Shown: positions 43,048 through 52,628, counted from the first letter of the stretch. The stretch is 64,000 nt of DNA from Nibrella saemangeumensis (GCF_039541915.1 NZ_BAABHD010000084.1:496001-560000), one strand, 5' to 3'. The notes: generated by a model from the letters alone, not told the origin. Translations and numbers: made by a program.

Positions 43048-45480
43048 ATGTCATCCGTTACCCAACTTTTCGCCCTCCTCTGTTTAGCCTCTACGGCTTA
43101 CGCCCAGCAAGCCATTACCGGCTCGGTGCGCGCCACCGACGGCCGGCCCCTGGCTTATGCTAATGTTCTGCTACTCCACGCCAATGATTCTTCCCTGGCC
43201 AAAGGAGCCGTTGTCAATGATAACGGCTCCTACGCCTTTGAACAACTCTCGCCCGGTCGCTACCTAGTGGCGGCCCGGATGGTAGGGTACCAGATCCGCT
43301 ACTCCAGCATCGTAACCCTATCCGCCACTACGGGTACGCACCGGCTGGAACCGCTGGTGGCAACTGCTGCGGAAAAGCAACTGAACGAGGTCACCATAAC
43401 GGCCCGAAAGCCCATTTTTGAGCAGCAGATCGACAAGCTGGTCATCAACCCGTCGGCCATGATTTCGGCGGCTGGTGGTACCGTGCTGGATGTGCTGGAG
43501 CGGTCGCCGGGGGTGCGCGTCGACCGGCAGAACGCGGGTATCACCCTTAGCGGGCGGCAGGGGGTGATGGTGATGATCAACGGCAAACTGTCCCGGCTGC
43601 CGCTGGAAACACTGGCGCAGATGCTCGGTGGCATGAACGCCGACAATGTCGAGAAGATCGAACTAATCACCAGTCCACCGGCGAAGTATGATGCTGAGGG
43701 AAATGCCGGGCTGATTAACATTGTCCTGAAGCGCCGGCAGGACGAAGGCACCAACGGCGGTTTCTCGCTCATGGGTGGCTACGGCAAGTACGAAAAAGCG
43801 GGCGGCAGCCTCAATGTCAATCACAACCAGGGGCGGGTCAATCTCTTCGCCAATGCTTCTTACAACTACGACAACCGCTGGTTCGACTTTTTAGCCAATC
43901 GAATCCAACCGGTACTGGACGAGTTATGGCACAATGAACAGTACTCCGACCGATACACTAAATTAGTTAACGGCGATTTTCGGGTCGGTGCCGACATTTC
44001 GCTGACCAGACGGACTACGCTTTTGGCCCAGGTGCAAGGCCTGACCAATCGTTTCGTGGCTACTTCCTATAATTCCTCCTCTACCCGATTGCTCAACGCT
44101 GGTAATCCCTTTACCGAATCTTCCTTATTGTGGTTGAGTGATAGTCGCTGGCATAACTTGGGCGGTAGTATTGGGCTGGCTCATGAGTTTGCCGGTGGCC
44201 AATCGTTCACTGTCGATGCCGATTACCAGCACTATACCAACAGCGGCCCGAATAGTCTGGAAGTTGGTCAATTTTATTCGTCAAGACCGGAAATTACGCC
44301 GGTGCAGTCGGTCAATACCACCAAGCAGACGAGTATTGACTTCTGGGTACTCAAAGCCGATTATGCGCAGCCATTGGGCAGAGGCTGGAAGCTGGAAACG
44401 GGCGTAAAGCTCAACCGCTCGGATATTGACAACGCCCTGGGGGTAGAAAAGAAAATAGACGGCCACTTTATCATTGATTCGGCCATGACGAATACAGCCA
44501 TATTTTACGAAAACATCGGTGCGGTGTACGGCAGCGTATCGGGTAAGCTGGGGGCAAAGACCGATGTCCAGGGTGGATTACGGGCCGAAGCTACCCACAC
44601 GAATATTCGGAACTTAGCTGGACAAAAGTTGCTGGATCGCCGGTATCTTAACCTGTTTCCGAGTGCGTCGCTGGCGCATAAATTGAGCCCTCAACACACG
44701 CTGAATCTGACCTACAGCCGACGAATTACCCGACCCGGTTATACGGACCTGACACCTAACTTCTTTTTGACCGACCCCAATACCTATTACGTTGGGAACA
44801 TTAATCTGAAACCCGCCTTTACCAGCAGCATACGGGCCGGGTACCAGTACAAAAGCCGGTATTTTGTCTGGCTCGGCTACAGCCGGGAGCGCAACACTAT
44901 TTTCCGGCATCAGCCAGTGATTCGCCCCGGTCGTCCCGAACTCATCCATATGGTGCAGAATTTCGACCAGGTCGATGTCTTCTCCGCCGAATTGACGTTA
45001 CCGCTGACGCTTACCGACTGGTGGTCGGTGCAAAACAATGTATTGGCATTCATCCGTACGGCGCAGACGCAATTCGATGTGGCTCCTTTCTACCAGCGCA
45101 ACCTGATCTGGAATGTTAATTCGGTCCATTCCTTCCGCCTGGGTAATCAACTGACGGCCGAGGTAAGTGTGCTGTACCGGTCGCTACTTCCGGCGGGCGT
45201 AATGAATCTGCGCAGCATGACCAATGTGGTGGTGGGGATACAAAAAGTATTGCCCAATAACCGGGGTCGGCTTAGTCTGACGGTAAACGATCTGTTCTGG
45301 ACAAACCAGCTAAAATGGTATGTGGCCTTCCCGGAGCAGCAGATTGATTTTGAAGCCACGTTGCGTGATGCACCGCGTATTGTGAAAGTTACCTACACCC
45401 GCTCCTTTGGTAGCAAGTCGATCAAAGCGACCCGTGACCGCCGGGCTGCCGATGACGAAAAGAAACGCATATCGTTTTGA
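43048..45480 (+). CDS. TonB-dependent receptor-like outer-membrane beta-barrel protein
   Basis: 810 residues, signal peptide ending AYAQ. A carboxypeptidase-regulatory-like beta domain (about 20-105, ITGSVRATDGRPLAYANVLLL) precedes a plug (about 110-225: PIFEQQIDKLVINPSAMISAAGGTVLDVLERSPGVRVD... ISLSGRQGVMVMINGK-type pattern and NADNVEKIELITSPPAKYDAEG). The barrel is of the outer-membrane beta-barrel family 3 type and ends in a basic tail. It differs from SusC by lacking the SusC plug signature and a SusD partner. Substrate unknown. It lies 124 bases after the sigma operon and could be a target of it. Confidence 0.85.
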   Translation: MSSVTQLFALLCLASTAYAQQAITGSVRATDGRPLAYANVLLLHANDSSLAKGAVVNDNGSYAFEQLSPGRYLVAARMVGYQIRYSSIVTLSATTGTHRLEPLVATAAEKQLNEVTITARKPIFEQQIDKLVINPSAMISAAGGTVLDVLERSPGVRVDRQNAGITLSGRQGVMVMINGKLSRLPLETLAQMLGGMNADNVEKIELITSPPAKYDAEGNAGLINIVLKRRQDEGTNGGFSLMGGYGKYEKAGGSLNVNHNQGRVNLFANASYNYDNRWFDFLANRIQPVLDELWHNEQYSDRYTKLVNGDFRVGADISLTRRTTLLAQVQGLTNRFVATSYNSSSTRLLNAGNPFTESSLLWLSDSRWHNLGGSIGLAHEFAGGQSFTVDADYQHYTNSGPNSLEVGQFYSSRPEITPVQSVNTTKQTSIDFWVLKADYAQPLGRGWKLETGVKLNRSDIDNALGVEKKIDGHFIIDSAMTNTAIFYENIGAVYGSVSGKLGAKTDVQGGLRAEATHTNIRNLAGQKLLDRRYLNLFPSASLAHKLSPQHTLNLTYSRRITRPGYTDLTPNFFLTDPNTYYVGNINLKPAFTSSIRAGYQYKSRYFVWLGYSRERNTIFRHQPVIRPGRPELIHMVQNFDQVDVFSAELTLPLTLTDWWSVQNNVLAFIRTAQTQFDVAPFYQRNLIWNVNSVHSFRLGNQLTAEVSVLYRSLLPAGVMNLRSMTNVVVGIQKVLPNNRGRLSLTVNDLFWTNQLKWYVAFPEQQIDFEATLRDAPRIVKVTYTRSFGSKSIKATRDRRAADDEKKRISF

Positions 45481-45613
45481 AAACGTACCTATGGGCTTTA
45501 GCCCGTTATTGCATAAACACCCCTACCGATAACGAAAAGGAATAACTATCGCTTTGATTCACAGTGTCCATTGCCTACCTTTCTCTACCTGAACCTCTTT
45601 TCCTGTTAACCTC

Positions 45614-47551
45614 ATGCGCTCCCTCTTCATCATGCTACTGTGGGGCATCGTGCTGCCGGCGCTAAGCCAGCCGGTACTGACCATCACCGATGCCCGGACG
45701 AATACGTCCATAGAGACATACGCTTATTTCCTGGAAGACAAAACGCATAAACTGAGGTTTGATGAGGTGAGAAAAATGCCGGAGGATTCCTTTCAGACTT
45801 ATACCAGCAAAGGGCCTTTCAATTTTGCCTCTCCGTCTGCTACTGTATGGGTACGGGTTGCAATCAGGAACGAGACGGATGAGGATTTATTTCTGAAGTT
45901 TCTTCAGCAATTGTATGGTTCGTGGAAAGTGTATGTACTGGATACAGAGGGTAAGTTATCAACCCATCAGGTCGGTTTGAACCAATCGGCAAGTAAGCGG
46001 CAGGTGCCCACCGCGCAACCTGTCATTCCGCTGGGCCGGCATCCGGAATTGATTTATGTGGCCGGCGAAAGAGGTATATTTAATGAGTATCTGCGAATTT
46101 CGAATGTTGGTCACACCATTTTGGAACGCAAGCAGACGGGTTTCTGGCAGGGTATAGTCGTGGGCACTTACCTTTTGCTGCTCGTGTATGCTGTTGTGTT
46201 CTGGATTCGTTTACGATTGGATGTTCTGGGTTGGTATACATTGTTTTTGTTTACCAACATCCACTGGTTTCTGCAACGAAGCGGGTACTTTTTTGAGTTT
46301 CTGAGTGACGACTCCCTATACTTTGAATTTAGCCAGTACTATCCGCAGCGGTTTGTTTTCAGTATATGCTGGGCTATTTTTCACATTAAGGTCTTACAAC
46401 TTAGGAAATACAACAAATTTCTGTATTATCTGCTGATTGGCTGGATAAGCATTGATGTGCTCAACCATTCCATAGCTTCCCTCACCAGGATGTGGGGGGA
46501 GTCAGTTGCGCCTCTTAACTTGCTGCTTGCTAACATAGGTATCGACTGGGCCAGCAAGCTCATCATCACCCTTTCGTTAATGCTCATCAGCCTAATTTAC
46601 GTAAGCCTGAAAAACTTTCGGCAAGTGCACTGGTATGCGTTAGCTTTCGGTTTTGGTATTTCGGCAATGCTTGTGAGCATGTTTTCGCTTTACAATATAC
46701 CCTGGCTTCCGTATTATCCCTACAATTACCTGTTTGTGTTTGGCTCCGTTCTGGAAATGATAATTCTCGCCTACGCCCTGGCGGAACACGCCAATGAACA
46801 TCGCCGAAAACAAACCCAAACACAGCAGCAACTCATTACCCAACTTCAGGAGAACCTACAACAGCGGGATAAGCTGCTGCGCATCCGCGACGAAATTGCC
46901 CGTGATCTCCACGACGAAGTAGGCGCTACCCTGACCAGCATTGCCATCTCCACCAAACTGGTGCAGAAGAAAGTAAACGGACAACAGCCCGAGATTCAAC
47001 CCATTCTGGACCAGATCAAAGCCGATTCGGAAGAGACCATTCACAGCATTCGGGATACGGTCTGGGCCTTGAATCCGGATAATGATGCACCGGAAAAGTT
47101 TCTGGAGCGCCTGCGGTCGGTAGCGCTTCAGCTTTTGGCGAATCAGAGCATGACTCTGAGCTTCGATTGTGACCTAACTCCAACTGAACTGCCTCCATTT
47201 TCGATGGAGCAGCGCCGTAACATCTACCTGGTTTTCAAAGAAGCCATTCACAACATTGTGAAGCATGCTCAGGCCAGTCAGGTGCGGGTACAGATTCACC
47301 GGCAGGCTAAGCAGTTGCTGATTGCCGTTTCAGACGATGGACGCGGGTTTGACAAGGCGGCTCAAACCGATGGAAATGGGTTAGCCAATTTTCGGAAGCG
47401 AGCGGCTGAAGGCGGATTTTTGGTGGAAGTAAAGTCTGGAATAGGTCAGGGGACGGTGGTGAGGATGCAGGTGCCGGGGCTGGCGATAGCTGAACAAATT
47501 GGCACAAGGCTGCCACGGGCTACGTCGTTGGCTGGGCAAATAGTTCGATGA
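45614..47551 (+). CDS. 7TMR-DISM sensor histidine kinase (copy 1)
   Basis: 645 residues: signal peptide, an extracellular 7TMR-DISMED2-type domain (about 22-175, ending in the ELIYVAGERGIFNEYLRIS region), seven membrane helices (about 185-395), a coiled coil (EHRRKQTQTQQQLITQLQENLQQRDKLLRI), a HisKA_3 domain with phospho-His in RDLHDEVGATLTS, and a HATPase_c domain (NIYLVFKEAIHNIVKHAQAS, DDGRGFD, GNGLANFRKRA). This is the NarL/UhpB type that pairs with LuxR-class regulators. It has no adjacent regulator; the closest sits after its paralogue at 49.5 kb. Part of its kinase DNA is nearly identical to that paralogue. Confidence 0.9.
   Translation: MRSLFIMLLWGIVLPALSQPVLTITDARTNTSIETYAYFLEDKTHKLRFDEVRKMPEDSFQTYTSKGPFNFASPSATVWVRVAIRNETDEDLFLKFLQQLYGSWKVYVLDTEGKLSTHQVGLNQSASKRQVPTAQPVIPLGRHPELIYVAGERGIFNEYLRISNVGHTILERKQTGFWQGIVVGTYLLLLVYAVVFWIRLRLDVLGWYTLFLFTNIHWFLQRSGYFFEFLSDDSLYFEFSQYYPQRFVFSICWAIFHIKVLQLRKYNKFLYYLLIGWISIDVLNHSIASLTRMWGESVAPLNLLLANIGIDWASKLIITLSLMLISLIYVSLKNFRQVHWYALAFGFGISAMLVSMFSLYNIPWLPYYPYNYLFVFGSVLEMIILAYALAEHANEHRRKQTQTQQQLITQLQENLQQRDKLLRIRDEIARDLHDEVGATLTSIAISTKLVQKKVNGQQPEIQPILDQIKADSEETIHSIRDTVWALNPDNDAPEKFLERLRSVALQLLANQSMTLSFDCDLTPTELPPFSMEQRRNIYLVFKEAIHNIVKHAQASQVRVQIHRQAKQLLIAVSDDGRGFDKAAQTDGNGLANFRKRAAEGGFLVEVKSGIGQGTVVRMQVPGLAIAEQIGTRLPRATSLAGQIVR
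46821..46992 (+). repeat. Near-identical 172-base segment shared with the second kinase
   Basis: Aligned by eye with 50714-50885, this block shows 7 mismatches in 172 bases, although the surrounding parts of both genes have diverged far more. It encodes the end of the coiled coil and the HisKA_3 phospho-acceptor helix. Gene conversion or strong selection at the nucleotide level would explain it. Confidence 0.85.
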
Positions 47552-47605
47552 ACATTCTATATTTGTCATAAACCCGCAAAACCTATTTAAACCCCTGCCA
47601 GCGCC

Positions 47606-48676
47606 ATGAATACTCCGAACCAAAGCTGCTCAGCGTCGATAAACCGGCGTCAGTTTATTGCTACGTCTGCCCTGGCGGCAGCTTCGGCCGGCAACTTGCC
47701 AAATACGTTTGCCAAATCCGTTGCCCCAGCCAAATCCAAGCGTGATCTGGTGATGCAGGTGCTTGACAAATCGGGCAAGCCCAACTACGTACCGGCTGCC
47801 TTCTTTCTGCACTTCCCCGCCGGGCAGCATACCGGCGATGCCGCCATCAAGGCGCACCTCGACTACTTCCGGGCAACCGGTATGGATCTCGTCAAGGTGC
47901 AGTTTGAGCAGCGGTACCCCAAAACCTTAGAAGTAAAAACCCCTGCTGACTGGGCCAAAATACCGATACTTAAGGAGGAGTGGTTTGAGCCGACGCTGTA
48001 CGTCATCCGGGGCCTGGTCAAAGCTGCCAAACCGGAGGCCCTGATTATACCCACGATGTACTCGCACTACCAGATGGCCAACATGGTGGTGCCCAAAGAA
48101 ACCCTGCTGAAGCACGTGCAGGAAGATCCCGAAGCCGTCAGCCGGGGTATGGAGAACATCGCCTTGTCGATCATGAACTACGTGCGGGCCGCTGCCAAAG
48201 CCGGAGCCGATGGGTTTTACACCTGTTCGCAGGGTGGAGAGTCAAACGCCGTGGCCGACCGGGCGCTATTCAACCGGGTAATTAAAAATTTCGATATGCT
48301 GGTGCAGAAAGAAGTGGCCCAGCTAACGCCGGTTAACATTCTGCACGTGTGCGACTACGAAGGCGCCTACGGCGAATTTAACAACCGGTTTGCCGATTAT
48401 CCCGGTCAGGTGGTAAGTGTGCCCCTGGCAGCTGAGGGTAAGCCTTTGTCCCTGAAACAGGCAGCAGACTTGTTCAACCGGCCAGTGATGGGTGGGCTGG
48501 ATCGGCACGGTGTCTTGTCGACGGGAACACCGGCTGAAGTGAAGAAGGCTGTTGAGCAGGTGCTGAAGGATGCCCCTTCGCATGTGATTCTGGGGGCTAA
48601 CTGTACCGTTCGCACTGATATACCCGTCCAGAACCTGCAAATGGCGATCAAAACAGCCCACGGGTTTAGGGCGTAA
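47606..48676 (+). CDS. Tat-exported URO-D-like protein
   Basis: 356 residues. The N-terminus has a Tat signal, NRRQFIATSALAAASAGNLP, with the twin Arg followed by QF. The mature part resembles the uroporphyrinogen decarboxylase superfamily (URO-D TIM barrel): HLDYFRATGMDLVKVQFEQRYP, MYSHYQMANM, ALSIMNYVRAAAKAGADGFYTCSQGG, and the C-terminal GGLDRHGVLSTGTPAEVKKAV / HVILGANCTV. Export makes haem synthesis unlikely; the family also includes corrinoid methyltransferases and uncharacterised secreted members. The actual reaction is unknown. It sits between the two sensor kinases. Confidence 0.78.
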   Translation: MNTPNQSCSASINRRQFIATSALAAASAGNLPNTFAKSVAPAKSKRDLVMQVLDKSGKPNYVPAAFFLHFPAGQHTGDAAIKAHLDYFRATGMDLVKVQFEQRYPKTLEVKTPADWAKIPILKEEWFEPTLYVIRGLVKAAKPEALIIPTMYSHYQMANMVVPKETLLKHVQEDPEAVSRGMENIALSIMNYVRAAAKAGADGFYTCSQGGESNAVADRALFNRVIKNFDMLVQKEVAQLTPVNILHVCDYEGAYGEFNNRFADYPGQVVSVPLAAEGKPLSLKQAADLFNRPVMGGLDRHGVLSTGTPAEVKKAVEQVLKDAPSHVILGANCTVRTDIPVQNLQMAIKTAHGFRA

Positions 48677-48683
48677 AAACCGA

Positions 48684-48775
48684 TTACAGCGTCACACCCA
48701 GGTTGCGCAGCTCGTCCCAGACGAAGTGAATGCTACAAACCCGGACTCTTTCCGGAGCCAGTAAACTTTATTGGC
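48684..48775 (-). pseudogene. Possible remnant of a lost gene's C-terminus
   Basis: On the minus strand one frame reads SIHFVWDELRNLGVTL then a stop at 48684-48686. The neighbouring frame upstream reads NKVYWLRKESGFV. Both look protein-like, and together they would join across one frameshift. No start or longer frame exists. I cannot name the parent family; the segment is short, so chance is not excluded. Confidence 0.35.
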
Positions 48776-48777
48776 CA

Positions 48778-48822
48778 TTAACCAAGTAAATTTTCATTCA
48801 GATTTAAAATTTACTTGGCTAA
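48778..48822. repeat. AT-rich inverted repeat
   Basis: TTAACCAAGTAAATTTT (48778-48794) and AAAATTTACTTGGCTAA (48806-48822) pair over 17 bases with one mismatch around an 11-base loop. It could be an operator for a dimeric regulator or a terminator; it follows the presumed gene remnant. Confidence 0.5.
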
Positions 48823-49018
48823 TCTGCTGTCCTACACCCTTAAAAATTGGCTACTAGTCATTTTGACCATTACGCACCACCGCACGCGAACGCAATTTAC
48901 AGCCTGTTAACTCCCCAATATTGGGGATGGCGTAAGGGTTGGTCAAGCAGTAGATTTGGTTTCTTAACAAAGGTATTGATCTTCGCCCCGGCGGTGAGGG
49001 TTACTAAACCAATTTCTT

Positions 49019-49378
49019 ATGGAAACGCAACAAATCAAAGCAGAACGTATTTTCCAACATCATTTAGAGGCTTTAAGGAATAATGATTTAGGCGAGCTCA
49101 TGAAAGATTATACAGAGCAGTCTGAAGTCTGGACACCAGATGGCGAGATTGTTGGTTTAGACGCTATTGCCGCTTTCTTTTCCTACGCGTTTACCCTTTT
49201 GCCCAAAGGGAGTACGACCTTGGAGATAAAAAAGTTGACGGCTAAAGAGGACAAAGTATTTATTATCTGGACAGCCGACAGTCCGCTCGTTGCCGTCCCC
49301 TTTGCCACAGATTGTTTTGAAATTAGGCGGGGTATGATCGTATGGCAAAGCACGGCGTTTGTCATGGAACAAAAATGA
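49019..49378 (+). CDS. SnoaL-like / NTF2-fold small protein
   Basis: 119 residues with the cystatin-like alpha+beta fold of the SnoaL/NTF2 superfamily: a first helix (AERIFQHHLEALRNNDLGELMKDY), the strand pair SEVWTPDGEIVGLDAIAAFFSYAF, then TTLEIKKLTAKEDKVFIIWTADS and FEIRRGMIVWQSTAFV. Members are isomerases, hydrolases or ligand carriers, and many have no known role. The composition is AT-richer than neighbouring genes. It is monocistronic by spacing. Confidence 0.75.
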   Translation: METQQIKAERIFQHHLEALRNNDLGELMKDYTEQSEVWTPDGEIVGLDAIAAFFSYAFTLLPKGSTTLEIKKLTAKEDKVFIIWTADSPLVAVPFATDCFEIRRGMIVWQSTAFVMEQK

Positions 49379-49485
49379 ATCCTGGCAGGCCGAACAAGTG
49401 CCGCTGTGTTCCTGCTAATACCGATATTTTGATATATTCGGTTGAAAAACAGCATAATTAAGCAACTTTTATTCGTGCACTTCCG

Positions 49486-51417
49486 ATGCGAGTCCGTACG
49501 CTTCTGCTGCTCCTGTTTTTGTCAGCACCAGCCATAAGCCAGCCGGTGCTGAACATCACCTACTCCCGTAAAGCCAATCCGGTGGCACCTTATGTCTATT
49601 ACCTGGAGGATTTGACCCATGCGCTGACCTATGAGCAGGTATCCCGTTTTCCGCTCGATTCGTTTAAGTCCATTAACCGGCAAAAGGCTATACAATTGGG
49701 TATACGCCTTGGTACCGTTTGGCTGCGTTTCCATATAGAAAACCGGACCGGTACGGAGCTGTTCCTCTACTCGTCGGTATGGCGATACAAGCGAATGGAT
49801 GTGCATGTATTGGATGAGAATGGGAACCTTACCGTTACGCATGGCGACTCAAAGATGCCTTTCGGAAATCGGGTAGCTACCATCGCTCAATCGTTTGTAT
49901 CAATAGGTAAGCGGCCTCGTACGGTTCATCTCGCCCTGACGGTTGCTCCTCAGGATTTTTTTAACGACTATTTACAGGTGACTACTCTGGGTGAGGCCAT
50001 GCGTTACCAGAAAGAAACAACGTTCTGGCAAGGTGGTCTGGCCGGCGTTTATGTACTAACCTTTCTGCTCGCACTGGTATTTTTTCTGCGGCTTCGAGAC
50101 CCCCTTGTTGGCTGGTACGCCTTGTTCGTGTATGTCAATGCACACTGGTTTCTGGATCGTAGTGGCTATATGCTAGAGATTTTTGGGCAAGACACCTTTT
50201 ATACTCGTTTTCGTACTGTTTATCCGCTTCATCTGATTTTTGCAGCTTCATGGACAATCTTCCTGATTAAACTTACTCAGGTAGGCAAGTATTCTAAAGT
50301 ACTCTACTACCTCATCATTAGCTGGCTTTGCGTAGACATACTTGATTATCTGGTGTCTGTTTTTGTTGGAATTACCGGCCAATACTATGGTCAGTACCTC
50401 ACCCCGCTTCGTCGTGTACTTCACTGGATTGGTATTGAGTACGTCGGTTACATTGCCATTAATAATTGTTTTCTACTCATCAGTGTAATCTATGTGAGTG
50501 TAAAGGATTTTAAAAGGGTACGGTGGTACGCATTGGCTTTTTGTATCGGCCTTACCTCTATGATTATCGGTATTTTATCGCTATTTGAGATTGTGTGGTT
50601 GCCGTATTATCCGTTCAATAACGCTTATTTTGTTGGCTCTTTGGTAGAAATTTTCATATTGGGTCTGGTTTTGGCCGAACGCACCAGTAAGGAGCGCCAA
50701 CAACAAACCATCACACAGCAGCAACTCATTACCCAACTTCAGGAGAACCTACAACAGCGAGACAAACTCCTGCGCATCCGCGACGAGATTGCCCGTGATC
50801 TCCACGACGAAGTAGGCGCTACCCTGACCAGCATCGCCATCTCCACCAAACTGGTGCAGAAGAAAGTAAACGGACAGCAGCCCGACATCCAGCCTATTCT
50901 GGCTCAGATCAAAGCCGATTCGGAAGAGACAATCCATACCATTCGCGATACAGTTTGGGCGCTCAATCCGGATAATGATGCCCCTGGAAGATTGCTGGAG
51001 CGGCTCAGGACGGTGGCGGTCACGATGCTGACTAACCAGGGTATCTTGCTGAACGTCGATTGCGATGTGGTTTCTGATGCGTTACCGCCATTTTCCATGG
51101 AGCAGCGCCGGAATATTTATCTGACCGTCAAGGAAGCCCTGCATAATATCATTAAACACGCCCAGGCTACCGGCGTTAGCCTGCAGATTGGGTTGGCAGA
51201 CCGGCAACTGGAGATTACCATTTCCGACAATGGGCGGGGTTTTGATCCGGCGGCTCATACCGAAGGTAACGGTCTGCTGAATTTTCAGAAGCGGGCCGGT
51301 GACGGTAATTTCTCTGTTCAGGTAACGTCGGTCAAGGACGTTGGCACTGCGGTCGCGATCCGGGTGCCGGTGCCAGCGTTTGATGCCGTAGTCAATCATC
51401 CGTCTCCGGCCTTATGA
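49486..51417 (+). CDS. 7TMR-DISM sensor histidine kinase (copy 2)
   Basis: 643 residues with the same layout as the kinase at 45.6 kb: signal peptide, extracellular DISMED2-type domain (NITYSRKANPVAPYVYYLED...), seven membrane helices, coiled coil, HisKA_3 (RDEIARDLHDEVGATLTS) and HATPase_c (NIYLTVKEALHNIIKHAQAT, DNGRGFDPA, GNGLLNFQKRA). The sensor and membrane parts are clearly diverged from copy 1, so the two probably sense different signals. Its stop overlaps the response-regulator start (ATGA), so this copy is the regulator's primary partner. Confidence 0.92.
   Translation: MRVRTLLLLLFLSAPAISQPVLNITYSRKANPVAPYVYYLEDLTHALTYEQVSRFPLDSFKSINRQKAIQLGIRLGTVWLRFHIENRTGTELFLYSSVWRYKRMDVHVLDENGNLTVTHGDSKMPFGNRVATIAQSFVSIGKRPRTVHLALTVAPQDFFNDYLQVTTLGEAMRYQKETTFWQGGLAGVYVLTFLLALVFFLRLRDPLVGWYALFVYVNAHWFLDRSGYMLEIFGQDTFYTRFRTVYPLHLIFAASWTIFLIKLTQVGKYSKVLYYLIISWLCVDILDYLVSVFVGITGQYYGQYLTPLRRVLHWIGIEYVGYIAINNCFLLISVIYVSVKDFKRVRWYALAFCIGLTSMIIGILSLFEIVWLPYYPFNNAYFVGSLVEIFILGLVLAERTSKERQQQTITQQQLITQLQENLQQRDKLLRIRDEIARDLHDEVGATLTSIAISTKLVQKKVNGQQPDIQPILAQIKADSEETIHTIRDTVWALNPDNDAPGRLLERLRTVAVTMLTNQGILLNVDCDVVSDALPPFSMEQRRNIYLTVKEALHNIIKHAQATGVSLQIGLADRQLEITISDNGRGFDPAAHTEGNGLLNFQKRAGDGNFSVQVTSVKDVGTAVAIRVPVPAFDAVVNHPSPAL
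50714..50885 (+). repeat. Partner of the near-identical kinase segment
   Basis: Second copy of the 172-base block described at 46821-46992, in the same reading frame and orientation, about 3.9 kb downstream. The direct orientation means recombination between the copies would delete the URO-D-like and SnoaL-like genes and fuse the two kinases. Confidence 0.85.
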
Positions 51418-52049
51418 TTACCGTACTCCTGTTTGAAGACAACAAAAGCCTGCGGCAGAGCCTGAGCCGCTACTTCGAAAGTACCGACGCGGTACTGGTG
51501 ACTGGTGCCTACGAAAACGCTAACGAAGCCGTTGCCAAAGTGCGCAAACACAAGCCCGATGTGGTGCTGATGGATATTCAGATGCCGGGCTTATCGGGCA
51601 TCGAAGCCCTGCAGCACATTAAGGCAGTCTATCCGCAGACCAAAGTGCTGATCCACACGGTGTTTGAAGATGAACATCGCATCTTCTCGGCTATCTGCGC
51701 CGGTGCCTCGGGCTACGTGCTGAAAAGTCCGGACCCGGATGAGGTCATGCTGGCGATTCAGGATGTGTACCGGGGCGGGGCGCATATGTCGCCGGGCATT
51801 GCCGCCAAGGTGCTGCGTATGTTCCAGAACCAGTTTGTGCAGGCGCAATCCGCTTACGTAGACCTCACCACCCGCGAACGGGAGGTGCTGACCTGTATGG
51901 TAAAGGGCATGAGCTACAAGATGATTGCCGATGCCTGCGCCATCAGCTTCAACACGGTCCACCACCACATCAAGAACATCTACGAAAAACTCCACGTCAA
52001 CTCTGCCCCCGAAGCCGTTGTCAAAGCGATTGCGCAGAAGCTGGTGTAA
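51414..52049 (+). CDS. NarL/LuxR-family response regulator
   Basis: 211 residues. Receiver domain about 1-120 with acidic pocket E8/D9, phospho-acceptor D54 (VVLMDIQMPG), switch Thr about 82 and Lys 104 (YVLKSP). The C-terminal LuxR-type HTH is at about 145-208 (LTTREREVLTCMVKGMSYKMIADACAISFNTVHHHIKNIYEKLHV). It overlaps the upstream kinase by four bases. Since copy 1 of the kinase lacks a regulator and shares the same phospho-acceptor helix, this protein may serve both sensors. Confidence 0.93.
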   Translation: MITVLLFEDNKSLRQSLSRYFESTDAVLVTGAYENANEAVAKVRKHKPDVVLMDIQMPGLSGIEALQHIKAVYPQTKVLIHTVFEDEHRIFSAICAGASGYVLKSPDPDEVMLAIQDVYRGGAHMSPGIAAKVLRMFQNQFVQAQSAYVDLTTREREVLTCMVKGMSYKMIADACAISFNTVHHHIKNIYEKLHVNSAPEAVVKAIAQKLV

Positions 52050-52250
52050 ACGCCGGCCATATGGCGGTGGAATCGCCCGGTTGTCTCTTACCTCTTATGG
52101 TGGTTTTACAACTATTCAGTAGAGTCCGGGTACTACTCACGGTATTTATTTTGGAAACCGCCCTGCCTGTGTCCCACCTTTGACTCATCAAAACAACGGG
52201 GCCGCCGAAAACCGAACCGAGTAGGCATCTAAACAAATTCACACACCATC

Positions 52251-52628
52251 ATGAACACATTACCTAATTCAACCGCAGCAACCTCAACTGGCTTTGTCGC
52301 CGTAGACTATTACCTCACCGTCCTGAAGAAGTACGCCGACTTTAACGGCCGCGCCCGCCGGAGCGAGTACTGGTATTTTGTCCTGGTTAATTTTGGCATA
52401 TCGTTTACCCTGGGCTTTATCGAAGGCCTGCTCTTCGAGAGTGCCGGTATACTGAGCACCCTGTACACACTAGCCATTCTGGTGCCGTATGTGGCTGTAT
52501 GTATTCGCCGGATGCACGATGTGGGCAAGAGCGGCTGGTTTGCGCTCATCCCCATCTATAACTTCATTCTGGCTATTACAGAAGGCACCAGAAGCGCCAA
52601 TGAATACGGTGCCGACCCGAAGAAATAA
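52251..52628 (+). CDS. DUF805 membrane protein
   Basis: 125 residues, three to four membrane segments. The DUF805 signature is clear: YYLTVLKKYADFNGRARRSEYWYFVLVN at the N-terminus, then VPYVAVCIRRMHDVGKSGWFALIPIYNFILAI and the tail EGTRSANEYGADPK. The family is widespread in bacterial inner membranes; its function is unknown. It has its own promoter region of about 200 bases after the response regulator, and a structured terminator follows. Confidence 0.9.
   Translation: MNTLPNSTAATSTGFVAVDYYLTVLKKYADFNGRARRSEYWYFVLVNFGISFTLGFIEGLLFESAGILSTLYTLAILVPYVAVCIRRMHDVGKSGWFALIPIYNFILAITEGTRSANEYGADPKK

Larger units (their letters stand above)
48677..49018. other. Intergenic stretch with gene remnant and hairpin
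   Basis: 342 bases between the URO-D-like gene and the SnoaL-like gene. It contains a probable gene fragment on the minus strand and an AT-rich inverted repeat, both listed separately. From about 48840 to 49018 I see only a presumed promoter region. Confidence 0.5.

Noticed and set aside
46821..50885. The paired kinase repeats as an insertion sequence or transposon boundary
   Set aside because: The repeats are inside coding frames of paralogous genes, and no transposase or terminal inverted repeats are present.
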